Of a stretch of 64,000 nt of DNA, positions 43,712-52,346 are shown in pieces (position 1 is the stretch's first letter; the number at the start of each line of letters is the position of its first letter). The notes beneath the pieces are model-generated. The model made no database searches, had not been told where the DNA came from, and worked only from the letters and a program-made list of their open reading frames with translations. A program made the position numbers and the translations under genes. This DNA is from Larkinella punicea. Its GTDB lineage: Bacteria; Bacteroidota; Bacteroidia; Cytophagales; Spirosomataceae. The stretch is from the NCBI RefSeq assembly GCF_003334855.1, contig NZ_QOWE01000001.1:412655-476654 (forward strand). The letters are read 5' to 3'.

Positions 43712-44901
43712 GCGTTCTGTCTTAAAGCCATCCAACGTTCCAGGCCGATCAAACCAACGAACACCAGCAACAGCCAGTTACGAATGTTCTCCGGTTGCTG
43801 CGCTCTTCGCTCCTCCGTCGTAATAAACAGCGTGTTTAACTGCTCCTGACTCAGTGGAAACGAATTCGGTTTGAGGTTAAAATGCCGGATCAGAAGTTCA
43901 CCCAATTGTTCCGGCAGTTGCCCGGTTCGCACCCTTTCGGCGGTTTGGGGGGTCAGTTTTTCTTCCCAGAATATCACATTCGGAACCCTCGGAATCTTGA
44001 GTTTTCCCGAAACTACATAAAGCGTTTTGGGAACGGGAGCAATCACATCTTGGTCCGTTAAAACCCAATCGTATCCGGTTTTCTGATTTTTTTTCACATC
44101 GATTTGAATCCCAAGCGCATACACGTCCGACAGGGCATTCAAAGCCGCCAGTACAGTTTGCTGCTCGGTTTTATCGCGGAAATCAACCAACGCCGTCAAA
44201 CGCCCCGAATGCGCCTGAACATCCTGAAAACGAATCCCTTTGCTCAAGGCCGTACTGTTGACTAGCTGATTGGAAGCATTCACAAATACGTTGCCACTGC
44301 CCGGTAATTTCAGATACGGCCGAACCGGGCGACTCGCCGAATCAACCATCGTATGCAATTTAAACTGCGCCGGAACCCGAATAAATGGAGCATTCGCCAG
44401 TTGCTGGTTATTCAGGACATACAGGTGTAATTCCGACGGTTTTGCCGATGCGGTATTGATGGCCGATTGCAATACATTCGGGTTAAACGTTCGTTGATCA
44501 GGCAGTTGCGCCGGATCCTTTATTGCTTCGGTCGCGGTATTAATCCAGTAAACCGCTTCTCCTTTTTTGATCGCTTCCTCCAGTTCAAACCGGTAATTAT
44601 CGACCACCAACTGCTCCGGCTGCACCAGGTGGATTTTCTCGACAACCACCGGTTTTGTCAATCCGGTCAGGATCGGTTGGCTCAGTAAGAGTGCCAACAG
44701 AATTATAACCAGGCAGCGCAGGATCAGCAACAGGAGGTTGTCAAGCTTAATGCCCCGCTGCTGTTGCTGGTTCTTTTCCTGAAGCCAGCGTGTGGCCGCC
44801 CAGGCCAGGGTTTTGCCCCTTTTCTGGTGCCAGAAATGGATGACCACCGGAATCACTACGGCGCCAATCCCCCACAAAAATAACGGTTGTATGAACTCCA
44901 T
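43708..44901 (-). CDS. BatA N-terminal-domain membrane protein
   Basis: A 397-residue protein opening with the BatA motif: FIQPLFLWGIGAVVIPVVIHFWHQKRGKTLAWAATRWLQEKNQQQQRGIKLDNLLLLILRCLVIILLALLLSQPIL, two helices around a cytoplasmic loop. A periplasmic part of about 290 residues follows. A C-terminal helix (NIRNWLLLVFVGLIGLERWMAL) closes it. A MIDAS-type von Willebrand motif is not evident, so this is a degenerate BatA relative. It overlaps the DUF58 stop by one base and the next ATG by four, so expression is tightly coupled. Confidence 0.83.
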   Translation of the reverse strand: MEFIQPLFLWGIGAVVIPVVIHFWHQKRGKTLAWAATRWLQEKNQQQQRGIKLDNLLLLILRCLVIILLALLLSQPILTGLTKPVVVEKIHLVQPEQLVVDNYRFELEEAIKKGEAVYWINTATEAIKDPAQLPDQRTFNPNVLQSAINTASAKPSELHLYVLNNQQLANAPFIRVPAQFKLHTMVDSASRPVRPYLKLPGSGNVFVNASNQLVNSTALSKGIRFQDVQAHSGRLTALVDFRDKTEQQTVLAALNALSDVYALGIQIDVKKNQKTGYDWVLTDQDVIAPVPKTLYVVSGKLKIPRVPNVIFWEEKLTPQTAERVRTGQLPEQLGELLIRHFNLKPNSFPLSQEQLNTLFITTEERRAQQPENIRNWLLLVFVGLIGLERWMALRQNA

Positions 44902-45761
44902 TAAACGCTTCTCCTGGTCAGAAAATCTTTTAGTGCCCCGGCGATGGGTTCACTCAGTTTTATGCGAATCAAATGAACGTGCGGCAGCAACAATTCTTCC
45001 TGTAATTTTTTGAAATAGGCCGAAACCGCCTGTTGAAATGTCTCTTTAATCGTTTCGGCCTGCACTTCAATTTCCCGGTCGGTTTCCAGGTCTTTAAACC
45101 GATAAAAACCGCTCAGGTTAAAATCCGTTTCCTGATCGCCGAGCAGTTGAAAAATGACAATTTCCCGGCGCGGACTGGCTACGGTTTTAATCAGTTGTAA
45201 CCACTCATCGTCCACTTGCAGAAAGTCCGAAACCATCACCAGCAACTCCTTTTGCTTCTGCTGAAATTCCGGAAACCGGGCCTGTTTGGGTAGCCAGGTT
45301 CCGGAAGCGGTGGCATTTTGCAGGGCAAACAAAATCCGCTGAAAAGCCTGCTTACCGGTCGGCACCAACGTCTGCAAGGCCCCGTTTTGCAGCGCATACA
45401 AACTCATCTGATCGCTTTGCCGGTAGCCCAGATAGGCCAGCGAAGCCATCAATAGTTTCGCGTACTCCAATCGGCTGACGCCCTGCTCGGTGTAATTCAT
45501 CGAACCGGATAAATCCAGCAAAAAGCGGATTTGCAGGTTGCTTTCCGTCGCCGATTCGCGCACAAGATGCTTGTCGGTTCGGGCATATAATTTCCAGTCG
45601 ATGCGCCGGGGATCATCGCCGGGTTCATAATGGCGGTATTGCTCAAACTCCGTCCCCGACCCCGACCGTTTGCTGGCGTGAATCCCCAACAGCAGCTCAT
45701 CGCTGACGAGTTTGCCGGCGAGTTGCAGGTTATTGAGCTTGATGAGATCTGTGGCTAGCAT
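44901..45761 (-). CDS. DUF58-domain protein
   Basis: A 286-residue cytoplasmic protein. GSGTEFEQYRHYEPGDDPRRIDWKLYARTDKHLVRE at 35-69 is the DUF58 signature. The following von Willebrand-like domain has the MIDAS motif DLSGSM 83-88. DUF58 proteins are the standing partners of MoxR ATPases. Together they are thought to act as chaperones or metal-inserting complexes on envelope or VWA proteins. The start is 108 bp after the MoxR stop, with an inverted repeat in between. Confidence 0.9.
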   Translation of the reverse strand: MLATDLIKLNNLQLAGKLVSDELLLGIHASKRSGSGTEFEQYRHYEPGDDPRRIDWKLYARTDKHLVRESATESNLQIRFLLDLSGSMNYTEQGVSRLEYAKLLMASLAYLGYRQSDQMSLYALQNGALQTLVPTGKQAFQRILFALQNATASGTWLPKQARFPEFQQKQKELLVMVSDFLQVDDEWLQLIKTVASPRREIVIFQLLGDQETDFNLSGFYRFKDLETDREIEVQAETIKETFQQAVSAYFKKLQEELLLPHVHLIRIKLSEPIAGALKDFLTRRSV

Positions 45762-45776
45762 GATTTGGGGCTGTTT

Positions 45777-45861
45777 CGCAGAGTTGAGCGGAGAAAAAGG
45801 GAGTTAAGCAGAGTTAATCAAAATCTCCGCTTAACTCTTTTTTTCTCCGCTCAACTCCGCG
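45777..45861. repeat. Intergenic inverted repeat H12 (GAGTTGAGCGGAG word)
   Basis: CGCAGAGTTGAGCGGAGAAA from 45777 onward, with GGGAGTTAAGCAGAG, faces CTCCGCTTAACTCTTTTTTT and CTCCGCTCAACTCCGCG ending at 45861. Within each arm the words GAGTTGAGCGGAG and GAGTTAAGCAGAG repeat each other. It lies between the MoxR and DUF58 genes, inside an operon. Confidence 0.88.
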
Positions 45862-45869
45862 AGATAACT

Positions 45870-46844
45870 TTACTTTAATAACTCTTTTATCACCTGATCA
45901 GTCGTAATATTCTCAGCCTCAGCCCGGAAGTTGAGGGCGATGCGGTGGCGCAGGATGGGGTAGGCCAGCGTCTGAATGTCCTCCGGGATCACCGAAAACC
46001 GTTCGTTCAAAACCGCCCGGGCTTTGGAACAGAGCACCAGTGCCTGCCCAGCGCGCGGCCCCGCCCCCCAGTCGCACCACTGCCTGACAAACGCCGACGG
46101 ACTGCTTTCGGGGCGCGTCGACCGGACAAGTGTGTTGATGAAACCGATCAATTCATCGCTGATGTGGACCTGCCGCGTCAGGCGTTGCAAGTCCACCATT
46201 TCCTGATCGGTCAAAATGGTTTGCAGTTCCGGGCGAGCGGTGCCGGTGGTATTTTTCAACACACTCAGTTCCTCCTGTTCAGACGGGTAACTCAGCTTGA
46301 TGTACAGTAAAAACCGGTCTAGCTGGGCTTCCGGCAGCGGATAGGTTCCGGCCTGTTCGATCGGATTTTGGGTGGCAATGATCAGAAACGGCCGGGGCAG
46401 CTCGTAGTCGGTTCCGGCGTAGGTCACCTTGCCTTCCTGCATGGCTTCCAGCAAAGCCGCCTGCGTTTTGGGTGGTGTCCGGTTGATTTCGTCGGCCAGC
46501 ACCACATGGGCGAAGATCGGCCCCCGGTTGAATTTGAAGAATTTCTTACCGGTATTATGATCCTCTTCCAGAATTTCCGTCCCGATAATGTCGCCCGGCA
46601 TGAGATCCGGCGTAAACTGAATCCGTTTGAAATTCATCTCCAGAGCCTCCGCCATCGTTTTCACCATCAGCGTTTTAGCCAGCCCCGGAACGCCTTCCAG
46701 CAAACAATGGCCACCCGCCAGCAGGGCAATCAGGATTTCGTCAATGGCTTTCTGCTGTCCGACAATCACCTTACCGATTTCTTTCTTCAGGCGCGGAAGC
46801 TTGGCGACTACGGTTTTGTAATGGGTCAGTTCCTTTGTTTCCAA
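45870..46844 (-). CDS. MoxR-family AAA+ ATPase
   Basis: A 324-residue MoxR ATPase. Walker A GVPGLAKT 51-58, GDIIGTEIL, Walker B VVLADEINRTPPKTQAALLEAMQE, sensor region FLIIATQNPIEQAGTYPLPEAQLDRF and the C-terminal lid are complete. It would drive conformational change of client proteins with DUF58 and BatA partners encoded next. It starts three bases after the DUF4159 stop codon. Confidence 0.95.
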   Translation of the reverse strand: METKELTHYKTVVAKLPRLKKEIGKVIVGQQKAIDEILIALLAGGHCLLEGVPGLAKTLMVKTMAEALEMNFKRIQFTPDLMPGDIIGTEILEEDHNTGKKFFKFNRGPIFAHVVLADEINRTPPKTQAALLEAMQEGKVTYAGTDYELPRPFLIIATQNPIEQAGTYPLPEAQLDRFLLYIKLSYPSEQEELSVLKNTTGTARPELQTILTDQEMVDLQRLTRQVHISDELIGFINTLVRSTRPESSPSAFVRQWCDWGAGPRAGQALVLCSKARAVLNERFSVIPEDIQTLAYPILRHRIALNFRAEAENITTDQVIKELLK

Positions 46845-46847
46845 TGC

Positions 46848-47465
46848 TTATGCGGTTAATGCGTACGTGATAATGTTGACGCCAAATTTGGTATTATCCT
46901 CGGCCAGAAATCGTTTGTTGCGGAAGTCGTAATCCCACTCGCAACCATAATCCTTGTTACTGTACAAAACGCCAATGCGCCCGTTGATCAGCACGGCTTT
47001 CAGGTAGTCATGCACCAGGTCGTCGCCCCAGCCGTTCAACTCGAACGTCGTAGTCGGCGGTCCTTCTTCAAACTTGAAAAAGCAGGTGTAAATCGGGTGG
47101 GAATTCGGGATTTTCTGCAAAGCTTTCGGACCAAATGTGCGGGCCATTTCCTGCTCGAACGACTTGGCAAAAAGCCCGTCGATGTCGTGGTTGCAGTCGT
47201 CCACAAACACAAAACCGCCGTTCTGGACGTAGCGCTTGAAGTGATCCCGTTCCTGGGTCGAAAACTCCACCAGTTTATGACCGCTGAGGTAGCAGAACGG
47301 GCTTTTGAAGATTTCGTTACTCGTTAACTGAACCACTTTTTCCTTCTCATCCACGGGTATGGTGGTATACTCGACCAGGGAATGCAGCAGGTTGGAGGGC
47401 ATTCGTTGGTCCGTATCCCAATCGCCGGAGGTATACTGGATGCGGGTGAAAATGAATGGTTTCAA
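46848..47465 (-). CDS. DUF4159-domain protein, TTG start
   Basis: About 205 residues, cytoplasmic: KPFIFTRIQYTSGDWDTDQRMPSNLLHSLVEYTTIPVD, PFCYLSGHKLVEFSTQERDHFKRYVQNGGFVFVDDCNHDIDGLF, HPIYTCFFKFEEGPPTT, GRIGVLYSNKDYGCEWDYDF. This is the DUF4159 family, a Rossmann-like, ThuA-type fold without known activity. It heads the MoxR operon in many Bacteroidota. No ATG exists near the conserved N-terminus. I choose the TTG at 47465, just before KPFIFTRIQ; the frame open to 47579 would translate the inverted repeat and is improbable. Confidence 0.82.
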   Translation of the reverse strand: MKPFIFTRIQYTSGDWDTDQRMPSNLLHSLVEYTTIPVDEKEKVVQLTSNEIFKSPFCYLSGHKLVEFSTQERDHFKRYVQNGGFVFVDDCNHDIDGLFAKSFEQEMARTFGPKALQKIPNSHPIYTCFFKFEEGPPTTTFELNGWGDDLVHDYLKAVLINGRIGVLYSNKDYGCEWDYDFRNKRFLAEDNTKFGVNIITYALTA

Positions 47466-47496
47466 GTTGAGTTGATGAAGTTGATGAAGGTTGTAT

Positions 47497-47586
47497 CGCG
47501 GAGTTGAGCGGAGTAAAAGGGAGTTAAGCCGAGGATAGTATAAAAAAACTCTGCTTAACTCCCCTTTTACTCCGCTCAACTCTGCG
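47497..47586. repeat. Intergenic inverted repeat H13 (GAGTTGAGCGGAG word)
   Basis: Left arm 47497-47533 begins CGCGGAGTTGAGCGGAGTAA and right arm 47549-47586 is its near-perfect complement. Same words as the repeat at 45777, one gene away. A further G-rich tandem (GTTGATGAA units) follows at 47465-47491 toward the DUF4159 start. Confidence 0.88.
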
Positions 47587-47592
47587 AAATAA

Positions 47593-48927
47593 CTAAACGG
47601 CGTCCGACAGCGAACTGAACGTAAACTCCCGTATTTTCATCGGGGGAATCAGGTAGTTGGAATTCGACTCCGTGCTGACTACCCGCTCCGGTTTACCGAG
47701 GGCTTCGAGGTTGTTCAGCATAATGATCGGACTTTCGTTGAACCGGAAGTTCTTGACCGGGTGTTTAATCTTGCCATTTTCGATGTAAAACGTTCCATCG
47801 CGGGTCAGGCCCGTCAGCAGCAGCGTTTGCGGATCGACGGAGCGGATGTACCAGAGCTTCGTCACCAGAATACCGCGCTGGGTGCTCTTGATCATATCTT
47901 CCAGCGAAGCGGTGCCACCCGCCATGATCACGTTCGTGGGCGATGGAACCGCCTTCACGCCTTTCTTCTGCGCCCAGAACCGGGAATAAGCGATGTTTTT
48001 CACCACCCCTTTTTCAATCCAGTTGACCTTTTCCTGCGCCCGGCCATCGCCCGACCAGGGCGAAGCCGGCAATTCGGGGTTCGTCGGATCGGAATAGATC
48101 GTAACGCGCTCATCCACAATCTTCTCACCCAGCTTGGTCTTGCCACCGGGTTTGCTCAGGAACGACCGGCCTTCGTCGGCACTACGGGCATCCATGTTAA
48201 AAAAGATGTTTTCAAGCAACACGGCGGCCGCCGTTGGTTCCAGAATAACCGTGTATTTTCCCGGTTCCAACGCCCGCGCCCCCACCGAACCGAGGCATTT
48301 CTGAACGGCAATTTTAGTGGCCGAAACCGTATCCAGTTTGGAAAAATCACTGTAGCCGCGCGTCACGTAGCCCGAGCCGGTTCCGTCGTCGGTGCGAACC
48401 GTCAGCGAAAAATTCACGTTCGTGCTGGGGTAATACGCAAACAGTCCTTTGGAATTCATCATGGCCGAATAGCCCCGGAAATCCTCCAGAAAACCGGCCG
48501 CAGCCAGTTTTTGCTGACCCGATTCCTGCAAGCTTTTCGCAACAGCCTCCGCCCGAATGGCGGGGGTAACTTTGGCGGTCGATTCAAAATAGCCCGTCGA
48601 TTTCAGGTATTGCTGCGGTTCCAGAACGCCCATGTACTCCGGGTTTTCGGGAGCCAGTTGGGCCAGTTCCTCGGCCCGGCGAACCACTTTTTCCAGGGAA
48701 GCATCGTCAAATTCGTCGATGGCGGCAACCCCGTTTTTCTTGCCAAACGACGATTGCACCTGGATGGTCTGCGTGATCATGGTGCCGCTGGTCGAGACTT
48801 CGTTCCGGGCGTAGCGGATGTTTCCCCGCTCCCCGCCCACCACGTTCACCTCGCACGCATCCGCCTTGGAATAACTTAATACCTTCTGAAGCAATGCCTT
48901 AGCCTCAGCTTCGGTTAATAAAGCCAT
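47593..48927 (-). CDS. TldE/PmbA-like metallopeptidase subunit, pair 1
   Basis: A 444-residue member of the TldD/PmbA (modulator of DNA gyrase) family lacking the HExxxH motif, so it is the non-catalytic TldE-type partner. GNIRYARNEVSTSG, FDDASLEKVVRRAEELAQLAPENPEYMG, SDEGRSFLSK-type segment (ARSADEGRSFLS), TNVIMAGGTASLEDMI and LLLTGLTRDGTFYIENGKIKHPVKNFRFNESPIIML are family blocks. TldD-TldE heterodimers unfold and degrade peptides. It follows its Tat-exported TldD partner; it has no signal of its own. A paralogue is at 50984. Confidence 0.88.
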   Translation of the reverse strand: MALLTEAEAKALLQKVLSYSKADACEVNVVGGERGNIRYARNEVSTSGTMITQTIQVQSSFGKKNGVAAIDEFDDASLEKVVRRAEELAQLAPENPEYMGVLEPQQYLKSTGYFESTAKVTPAIRAEAVAKSLQESGQQKLAAAGFLEDFRGYSAMMNSKGLFAYYPSTNVNFSLTVRTDDGTGSGYVTRGYSDFSKLDTVSATKIAVQKCLGSVGARALEPGKYTVILEPTAAAVLLENIFFNMDARSADEGRSFLSKPGGKTKLGEKIVDERVTIYSDPTNPELPASPWSGDGRAQEKVNWIEKGVVKNIAYSRFWAQKKGVKAVPSPTNVIMAGGTASLEDMIKSTQRGILVTKLWYIRSVDPQTLLLTGLTRDGTFYIENGKIKHPVKNFRFNESPIIMLNNLEALGKPERVVSTESNSNYLIPPMKIREFTFSSLSDAV

Positions 48928-48936
48928 TGTGTTTAT

Positions 48937-49019
48937 GGTTTAAAGTTTAAGGTTTAAAGTTTAAACCTTAAGGCAGAATGCGTTAGCAACCTTAAACGTT
49001 AAACTTTAAACCTTAAACT
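48937..49019. repeat. Intergenic inverted repeat H14 (GGTTTAAAGTTTAA word)
   Basis: Left arm 48937-48966 is GGTTTAAAGTTTAAGGTTTA-like tandem; right arm 48989-49019 is CTTAAACGTTAAACTTTAAA and CCTTAAAC. It lies between tldD and tldE of pair 1. A sister element lies at the same place in pair 2 (52347). Confidence 0.87.
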
Positions 49020-49023
49020 AATT

Positions 49024-50664
49024 TTAAATCTTCCTTGCTGTATTAATCACATTGACGCCGTTGAAACGGGTGGTGGAGCTGCCGTGGGAGACGGCGCTGA
49101 CCTGCATCGGCTGGCCTTTGCCATCGAAAAACGAGCCGCCTAACCGGTAGTCTTTCTCGTCGCAAATCTGAACACAGGAGTTCCAAAATTCCTGCGTATT
49201 CGACTGATAGGCCACATCTTTCAACATGCCCGCAATCTGTCCGTCTTTGATTTCGTAGAACAACTGCCCGCCAAACTGGAAGTTATACCGCTGCTGGTCG
49301 ATGGAGAACGAGCCATCGCCGATGATATAAATGCCTTTTTTGACATCCTTGATCATCTGCTCCACCGACAGGGGCGTTTTGCCAGCCGCCAGCGACACGT
49401 TCGCCATCCGCTGAAATTGCACCGAACTCCAGTTGTCGGCGTAGCAGCAACCCTGCGACTCGTTTTCGCCGATGATGTGAACCTGGTCCCGAATAGCCTG
49501 GTAATTCACCAGCGTGCCGTCTTTCACCAGATCCCATTTTTTGCAGGCCACTCCCTCGTCATCCCAGCCCACGGCACCCAGCGAACCGACCTGCGTTTTG
49601 TCGGCAAACAGATTGACCTGCTTGCTGCCATAGTTGAAGTTTTTGGATTTCCACTTGTCAAGCGTCGCGAAGGACGTTCCGGCAAAATTGGCTTCGTAGC
49701 CCAGCACGCGGTCCAGTTCCAGCGGGTGACCGACCGACTCGTGGATGGTCAGCCAGAGGTGCGAAGGATCGAGCACAAGGTCGTATTTCCCGGCTTCGAC
49801 CGACTTGGCCGTCAACTTCTGCTTCGCGTGTTTGGCCGCCGACGTCACGTCTTCCAGCATGTCGTACCCTTTGTTGTAGCGGGTCGTAATACCGGTTATT
49901 TTATCGCTCGGATTGGCTTGCAGATAATCGTATCCCATGCCCATTGGCGCACTCAGTTCGCTGCGGGTCTCAAACTTGCCACTCTTCGGGTCGATGGCCG
50001 TCACGGTAAACGTGGGCCACAGGCGGTGGATATCCTGATCGATGTACGAACCGTCCGACGACGCAAAATACTTCTGCTCGTTGACCATGAACAACACCGA
50101 GTTGACGTAATTGGCCCCATTTTTCAGAGCCGCGTCGTTGACCGTCAACAGTAAATCCACTTTTTCCTTGATGGGAACTTCGAAGGCATTTTTCTGGATG
50201 GGTGCTTTCCAGCTTACTTCCCCGAAGCCTTTTTGCGGAGCCAGTTGTACCGGCTGTTTCATCAACCGGGCGTTGGCTTTGGCAATGGCCACGGCTTCTT
50301 CGGCGGCTTTGGCGGTTTGGGCTTCGCTTTTGGCTTCCACCACCGACGCAAAACCCCAACAGCCGTCGACAATCACGCGCACACCCACCCCGTAGGATTC
50401 GGTGTTGACAATGTTCTGCACCTTGTCTTCGCGCGTAATGACAAACTGCCGCAAATACCGGCCAATCCGAACATCGGTGTAGCTGGCGCCTTTGGCTTTG
50501 GCAGCATTCAGGGCGGCATCGGCCAGTCGTTTTTTAACGGCCACATCCACGCCGGGTTCCAGCAGTGCTTCCGGCGCAACCGAGCGACCGAAAACCGTGC
50601 TGTCAGGCAAGAGGAAAGCCCCAGCACTCAGGCCGGTCAATTGAAGAAAATCTCGACGGTTCAA
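49024..50664 (-). CDS. TldD-like metallopeptidase with Tat signal, pair 1 (TTG start)
   Basis: A 546-residue TldD homologue. The metal-binding motif HESVGH is at 308-313. The N-terminus NRRDFLQLTGLSAGAFLLPDS is a twin-arginine signal, which predicts export in folded form; TldD in E. coli is cytoplasmic. The start is a TTG at 50664; no in-frame ATG lies between it and an upstream stop. Blocks such as SYTDVRIGRYLRQFV, YGVGVRV and DGSYIDQDIHRLWPTF are as in its paralogue at 52434. Peptide targets unknown. Confidence 0.88.
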   Translation of the reverse strand: MNRRDFLQLTGLSAGAFLLPDSTVFGRSVAPEALLEPGVDVAVKKRLADAALNAAKAKGASYTDVRIGRYLRQFVITREDKVQNIVNTESYGVGVRVIVDGCWGFASVVEAKSEAQTAKAAEEAVAIAKANARLMKQPVQLAPQKGFGEVSWKAPIQKNAFEVPIKEKVDLLLTVNDAALKNGANYVNSVLFMVNEQKYFASSDGSYIDQDIHRLWPTFTVTAIDPKSGKFETRSELSAPMGMGYDYLQANPSDKITGITTRYNKGYDMLEDVTSAAKHAKQKLTAKSVEAGKYDLVLDPSHLWLTIHESVGHPLELDRVLGYEANFAGTSFATLDKWKSKNFNYGSKQVNLFADKTQVGSLGAVGWDDEGVACKKWDLVKDGTLVNYQAIRDQVHIIGENESQGCCYADNWSSVQFQRMANVSLAAGKTPLSVEQMIKDVKKGIYIIGDGSFSIDQQRYNFQFGGQLFYEIKDGQIAGMLKDVAYQSNTQEFWNSCVQICDEKDYRLGGSFFDGKGQPMQVSAVSHGSSTTRFNGVNVINTARKI

Positions 50665-50983
50665 AGTTTGTTGGTGATAAAGTGATACGGTCTAATTTTA
50701 ACGAAATCTGGTCTCGTTTCCGTGGCTTTTGACCCGAAAAAGTAATAAATACCAGTCTTTCTGCTTATAATCCCAGGAATTATGGATTGATGGGACGTAT
50801 TAAAAATGCGAAAGATGTGTCGATAAAACCATCCCCCAGTTTGAAGGATATTTGGCTGGCTAGCCCCGTTCCCCCGTTGCGATCAGCCCCCCAGCCCCCT
50901 AAAGGGGGAGTTTGGAGCGCGAGAAAACTCCCCCTTTAGGGGGCTGGGGGGCTGATCGCAACGGGGGAACGGGACGCTCCTTA
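50665..50983. other. Gap between the two TldD/TldE pairs
   Basis: This 319-bp gap separates tldD of pair 1 from tldE of pair 2 on the minus strand. It contains the perfect 49-bp palindrome described separately and no reading frame I would call a gene. The palindrome lies 10 bp beyond the pair 2 tldE stop codon, where it could end that transcript, although no T-run follows it. Confidence 0.6.
50865..50973. repeat. Perfect 49-bp palindrome P3 (CCCCCTAAAGGGGG core)
   Basis: Left arm 50865-50913 and right arm 50925-50973 are exact reverse complements with an 11-nt loop. Each arm is itself nested: AGCCCCCTAAAGGGGGAG forms its own short palindrome. Outer part CGTTGCGATCAGCCCCCCAG is unique to this copy. 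The left arm is C-rich, opposite to the word-type repeats. Confidence 0.97.
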
Positions 50984-52345
50984 TCACACCGCATCCGACA
51001 GCGAGCTGAACGTAAAATCCCGGATTTTCATGGGAGGAATGAGCACCCCATCAGAACGAACGGGTTTCCCCAGCGCTTCGACGTTGTTCAGCATAATGAC
51101 CGGACTTTCGTTGAACCGGAAGTTTTTGACGGGGTATTTGATCTGCCCGTTTTCGATCAGAAACGTCCCGTCGCGGGTCAAACCGGTGTAGAGCAAAGTT
51201 TGCGGATCAACGGCGCGGATGTACCAGAACCGGGTTACCAGAATGCCTTTCTGGGTACTTTTGATCAAATCCAGCAGCGACTGGCTGCCCCCCTGCATGA
51301 TGAACCCCCGGGCTGGCGGAGTGCCTTTCACCCCGCTTTTCTGAGCCCAGAACTGCGAATAACTCATGTTTTTGATAATCCCGTTTTCGACCCAGAGCGT
51401 TTTTTCCTGCGGACGCCCATCGACGCCACCGCCCCCAAAGCGGCCCCCTCCTCCGCCACCGCCCCCACCGGCGAATGGCGAACCCGGAATCTCGGCATTG
51501 GCCGGATCGGAATAAATCGTAATCCGCTCGTCGAAGAATTTCTCACCCAATCGGGTGCCTCCCCCTTTGCGGCTCAGAAAGCTCCGGCCTTCTTCGGCAT
51601 TCCGGGCGTCTAAGCTGTTCATCATCAGACCGATCAGACTACCGGCTGCGGAAGGTTCCAGAATAACCGTGTATTTTCCCGGTTCCAGGGCTTTGGCATT
51701 GGTAGACGCCAGGGCCTTGTTCATGGCTACTTCCGTGGCTTCTTTCGTGCTCAGTTTCGATACGTCGTTATAATCGCGGGACGCGTAGCCGGAACCGGTG
51801 CCGTCGGCGGTACGGGTGGTTACCGAAAATTCGACCGATGTAACCGGGTTGTACCCAAACAAACCTTTGCTGTTGGCAATGGCTGTAAAACCGGCGCTGT
51901 CTTCCATATACCCGGCGGCAGTCAGGTTTTTCTTACTGCACGGATCAATGCTGTCGAAAGCCGCCTGAGCGCGGAATTCCGGATTGATTTTAGCCGTACT
52001 TTCGGCGTACGCACGGGTTTCGATGTATTTCTGCGGCCCGAGCATCGGCACGTACTCCGGATTTTCGGGAGCCAGCCGGGCGGTTTCTTCAGCTCTCCGG
52101 ACGGTTTTTTCCAGAGACGCGTCGTCAAATTCGTTGATGGTGGCCGAGCCGACTTTTTTTCCAAAAACCGCCGTTACGGCCAGCGACATGTTATCGGTTT
52201 CGCCACTCGTCGACACGTTATTCCTGGCATAGCGAATGTTGCCGGTTCGGTTGCCACTCAGCGTTACACTCATTTCATCGGCTTTGGAATACCCCAAAAC
52301 CTTATCCACTATTTTCTTTGCTTCGTCTTTCGTTAGGATAGCCAT
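50984..52345 (-). CDS. TldE/PmbA-like metallopeptidase subunit, pair 2, with Gly-rich insert
   Basis: A 453-residue paralogue of the TldE-like protein at 47593, sharing GNIRYARNNVSTSG, FDDASLEKTVRRAEETARLAPENPEYV, YTVILEPSAAGSLIG and TGLTRDGTFLIENGQIKYPVKNFRFNESPVIML. No HExxxH. Residues 291-310 form an insert of nearly pure glycine (GGGGGGGGGRFGGGGVDG) where the paralogue has only SGDG. It reads in frame and the sequence on both sides is normal, so it is a flexible loop expansion rather than damage. It is the partner of the upstream Tat-signal TldD. Confidence 0.88.
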   Translation of the reverse strand: MAILTKDEAKKIVDKVLGYSKADEMSVTLSGNRTGNIRYARNNVSTSGETDNMSLAVTAVFGKKVGSATINEFDDASLEKTVRRAEETARLAPENPEYVPMLGPQKYIETRAYAESTAKINPEFRAQAAFDSIDPCSKKNLTAAGYMEDSAGFTAIANSKGLFGYNPVTSVEFSVTTRTADGTGSGYASRDYNDVSKLSTKEATEVAMNKALASTNAKALEPGKYTVILEPSAAGSLIGLMMNSLDARNAEEGRSFLSRKGGGTRLGEKFFDERITIYSDPANAEIPGSPFAGGGGGGGGGRFGGGGVDGRPQEKTLWVENGIIKNMSYSQFWAQKSGVKGTPPARGFIMQGGSQSLLDLIKSTQKGILVTRFWYIRAVDPQTLLYTGLTRDGTFLIENGQIKYPVKNFRFNESPVIMLNNVEALGKPVRSDGVLIPPMKIRDFTFSSLSDAV

Positions 52346-52346
52346 T

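Noticed and set aside
47466..47579. Longer DUF4159 protein beginning at 47579
   Set aside because: The extension is translated from an inverted repeat with no family similarity.
51416..51475. Frameshift or assembly error at the glycine run
   Set aside because: The frame is the same on both sides and the family sequence resumes at once, so it is an in-frame insert.
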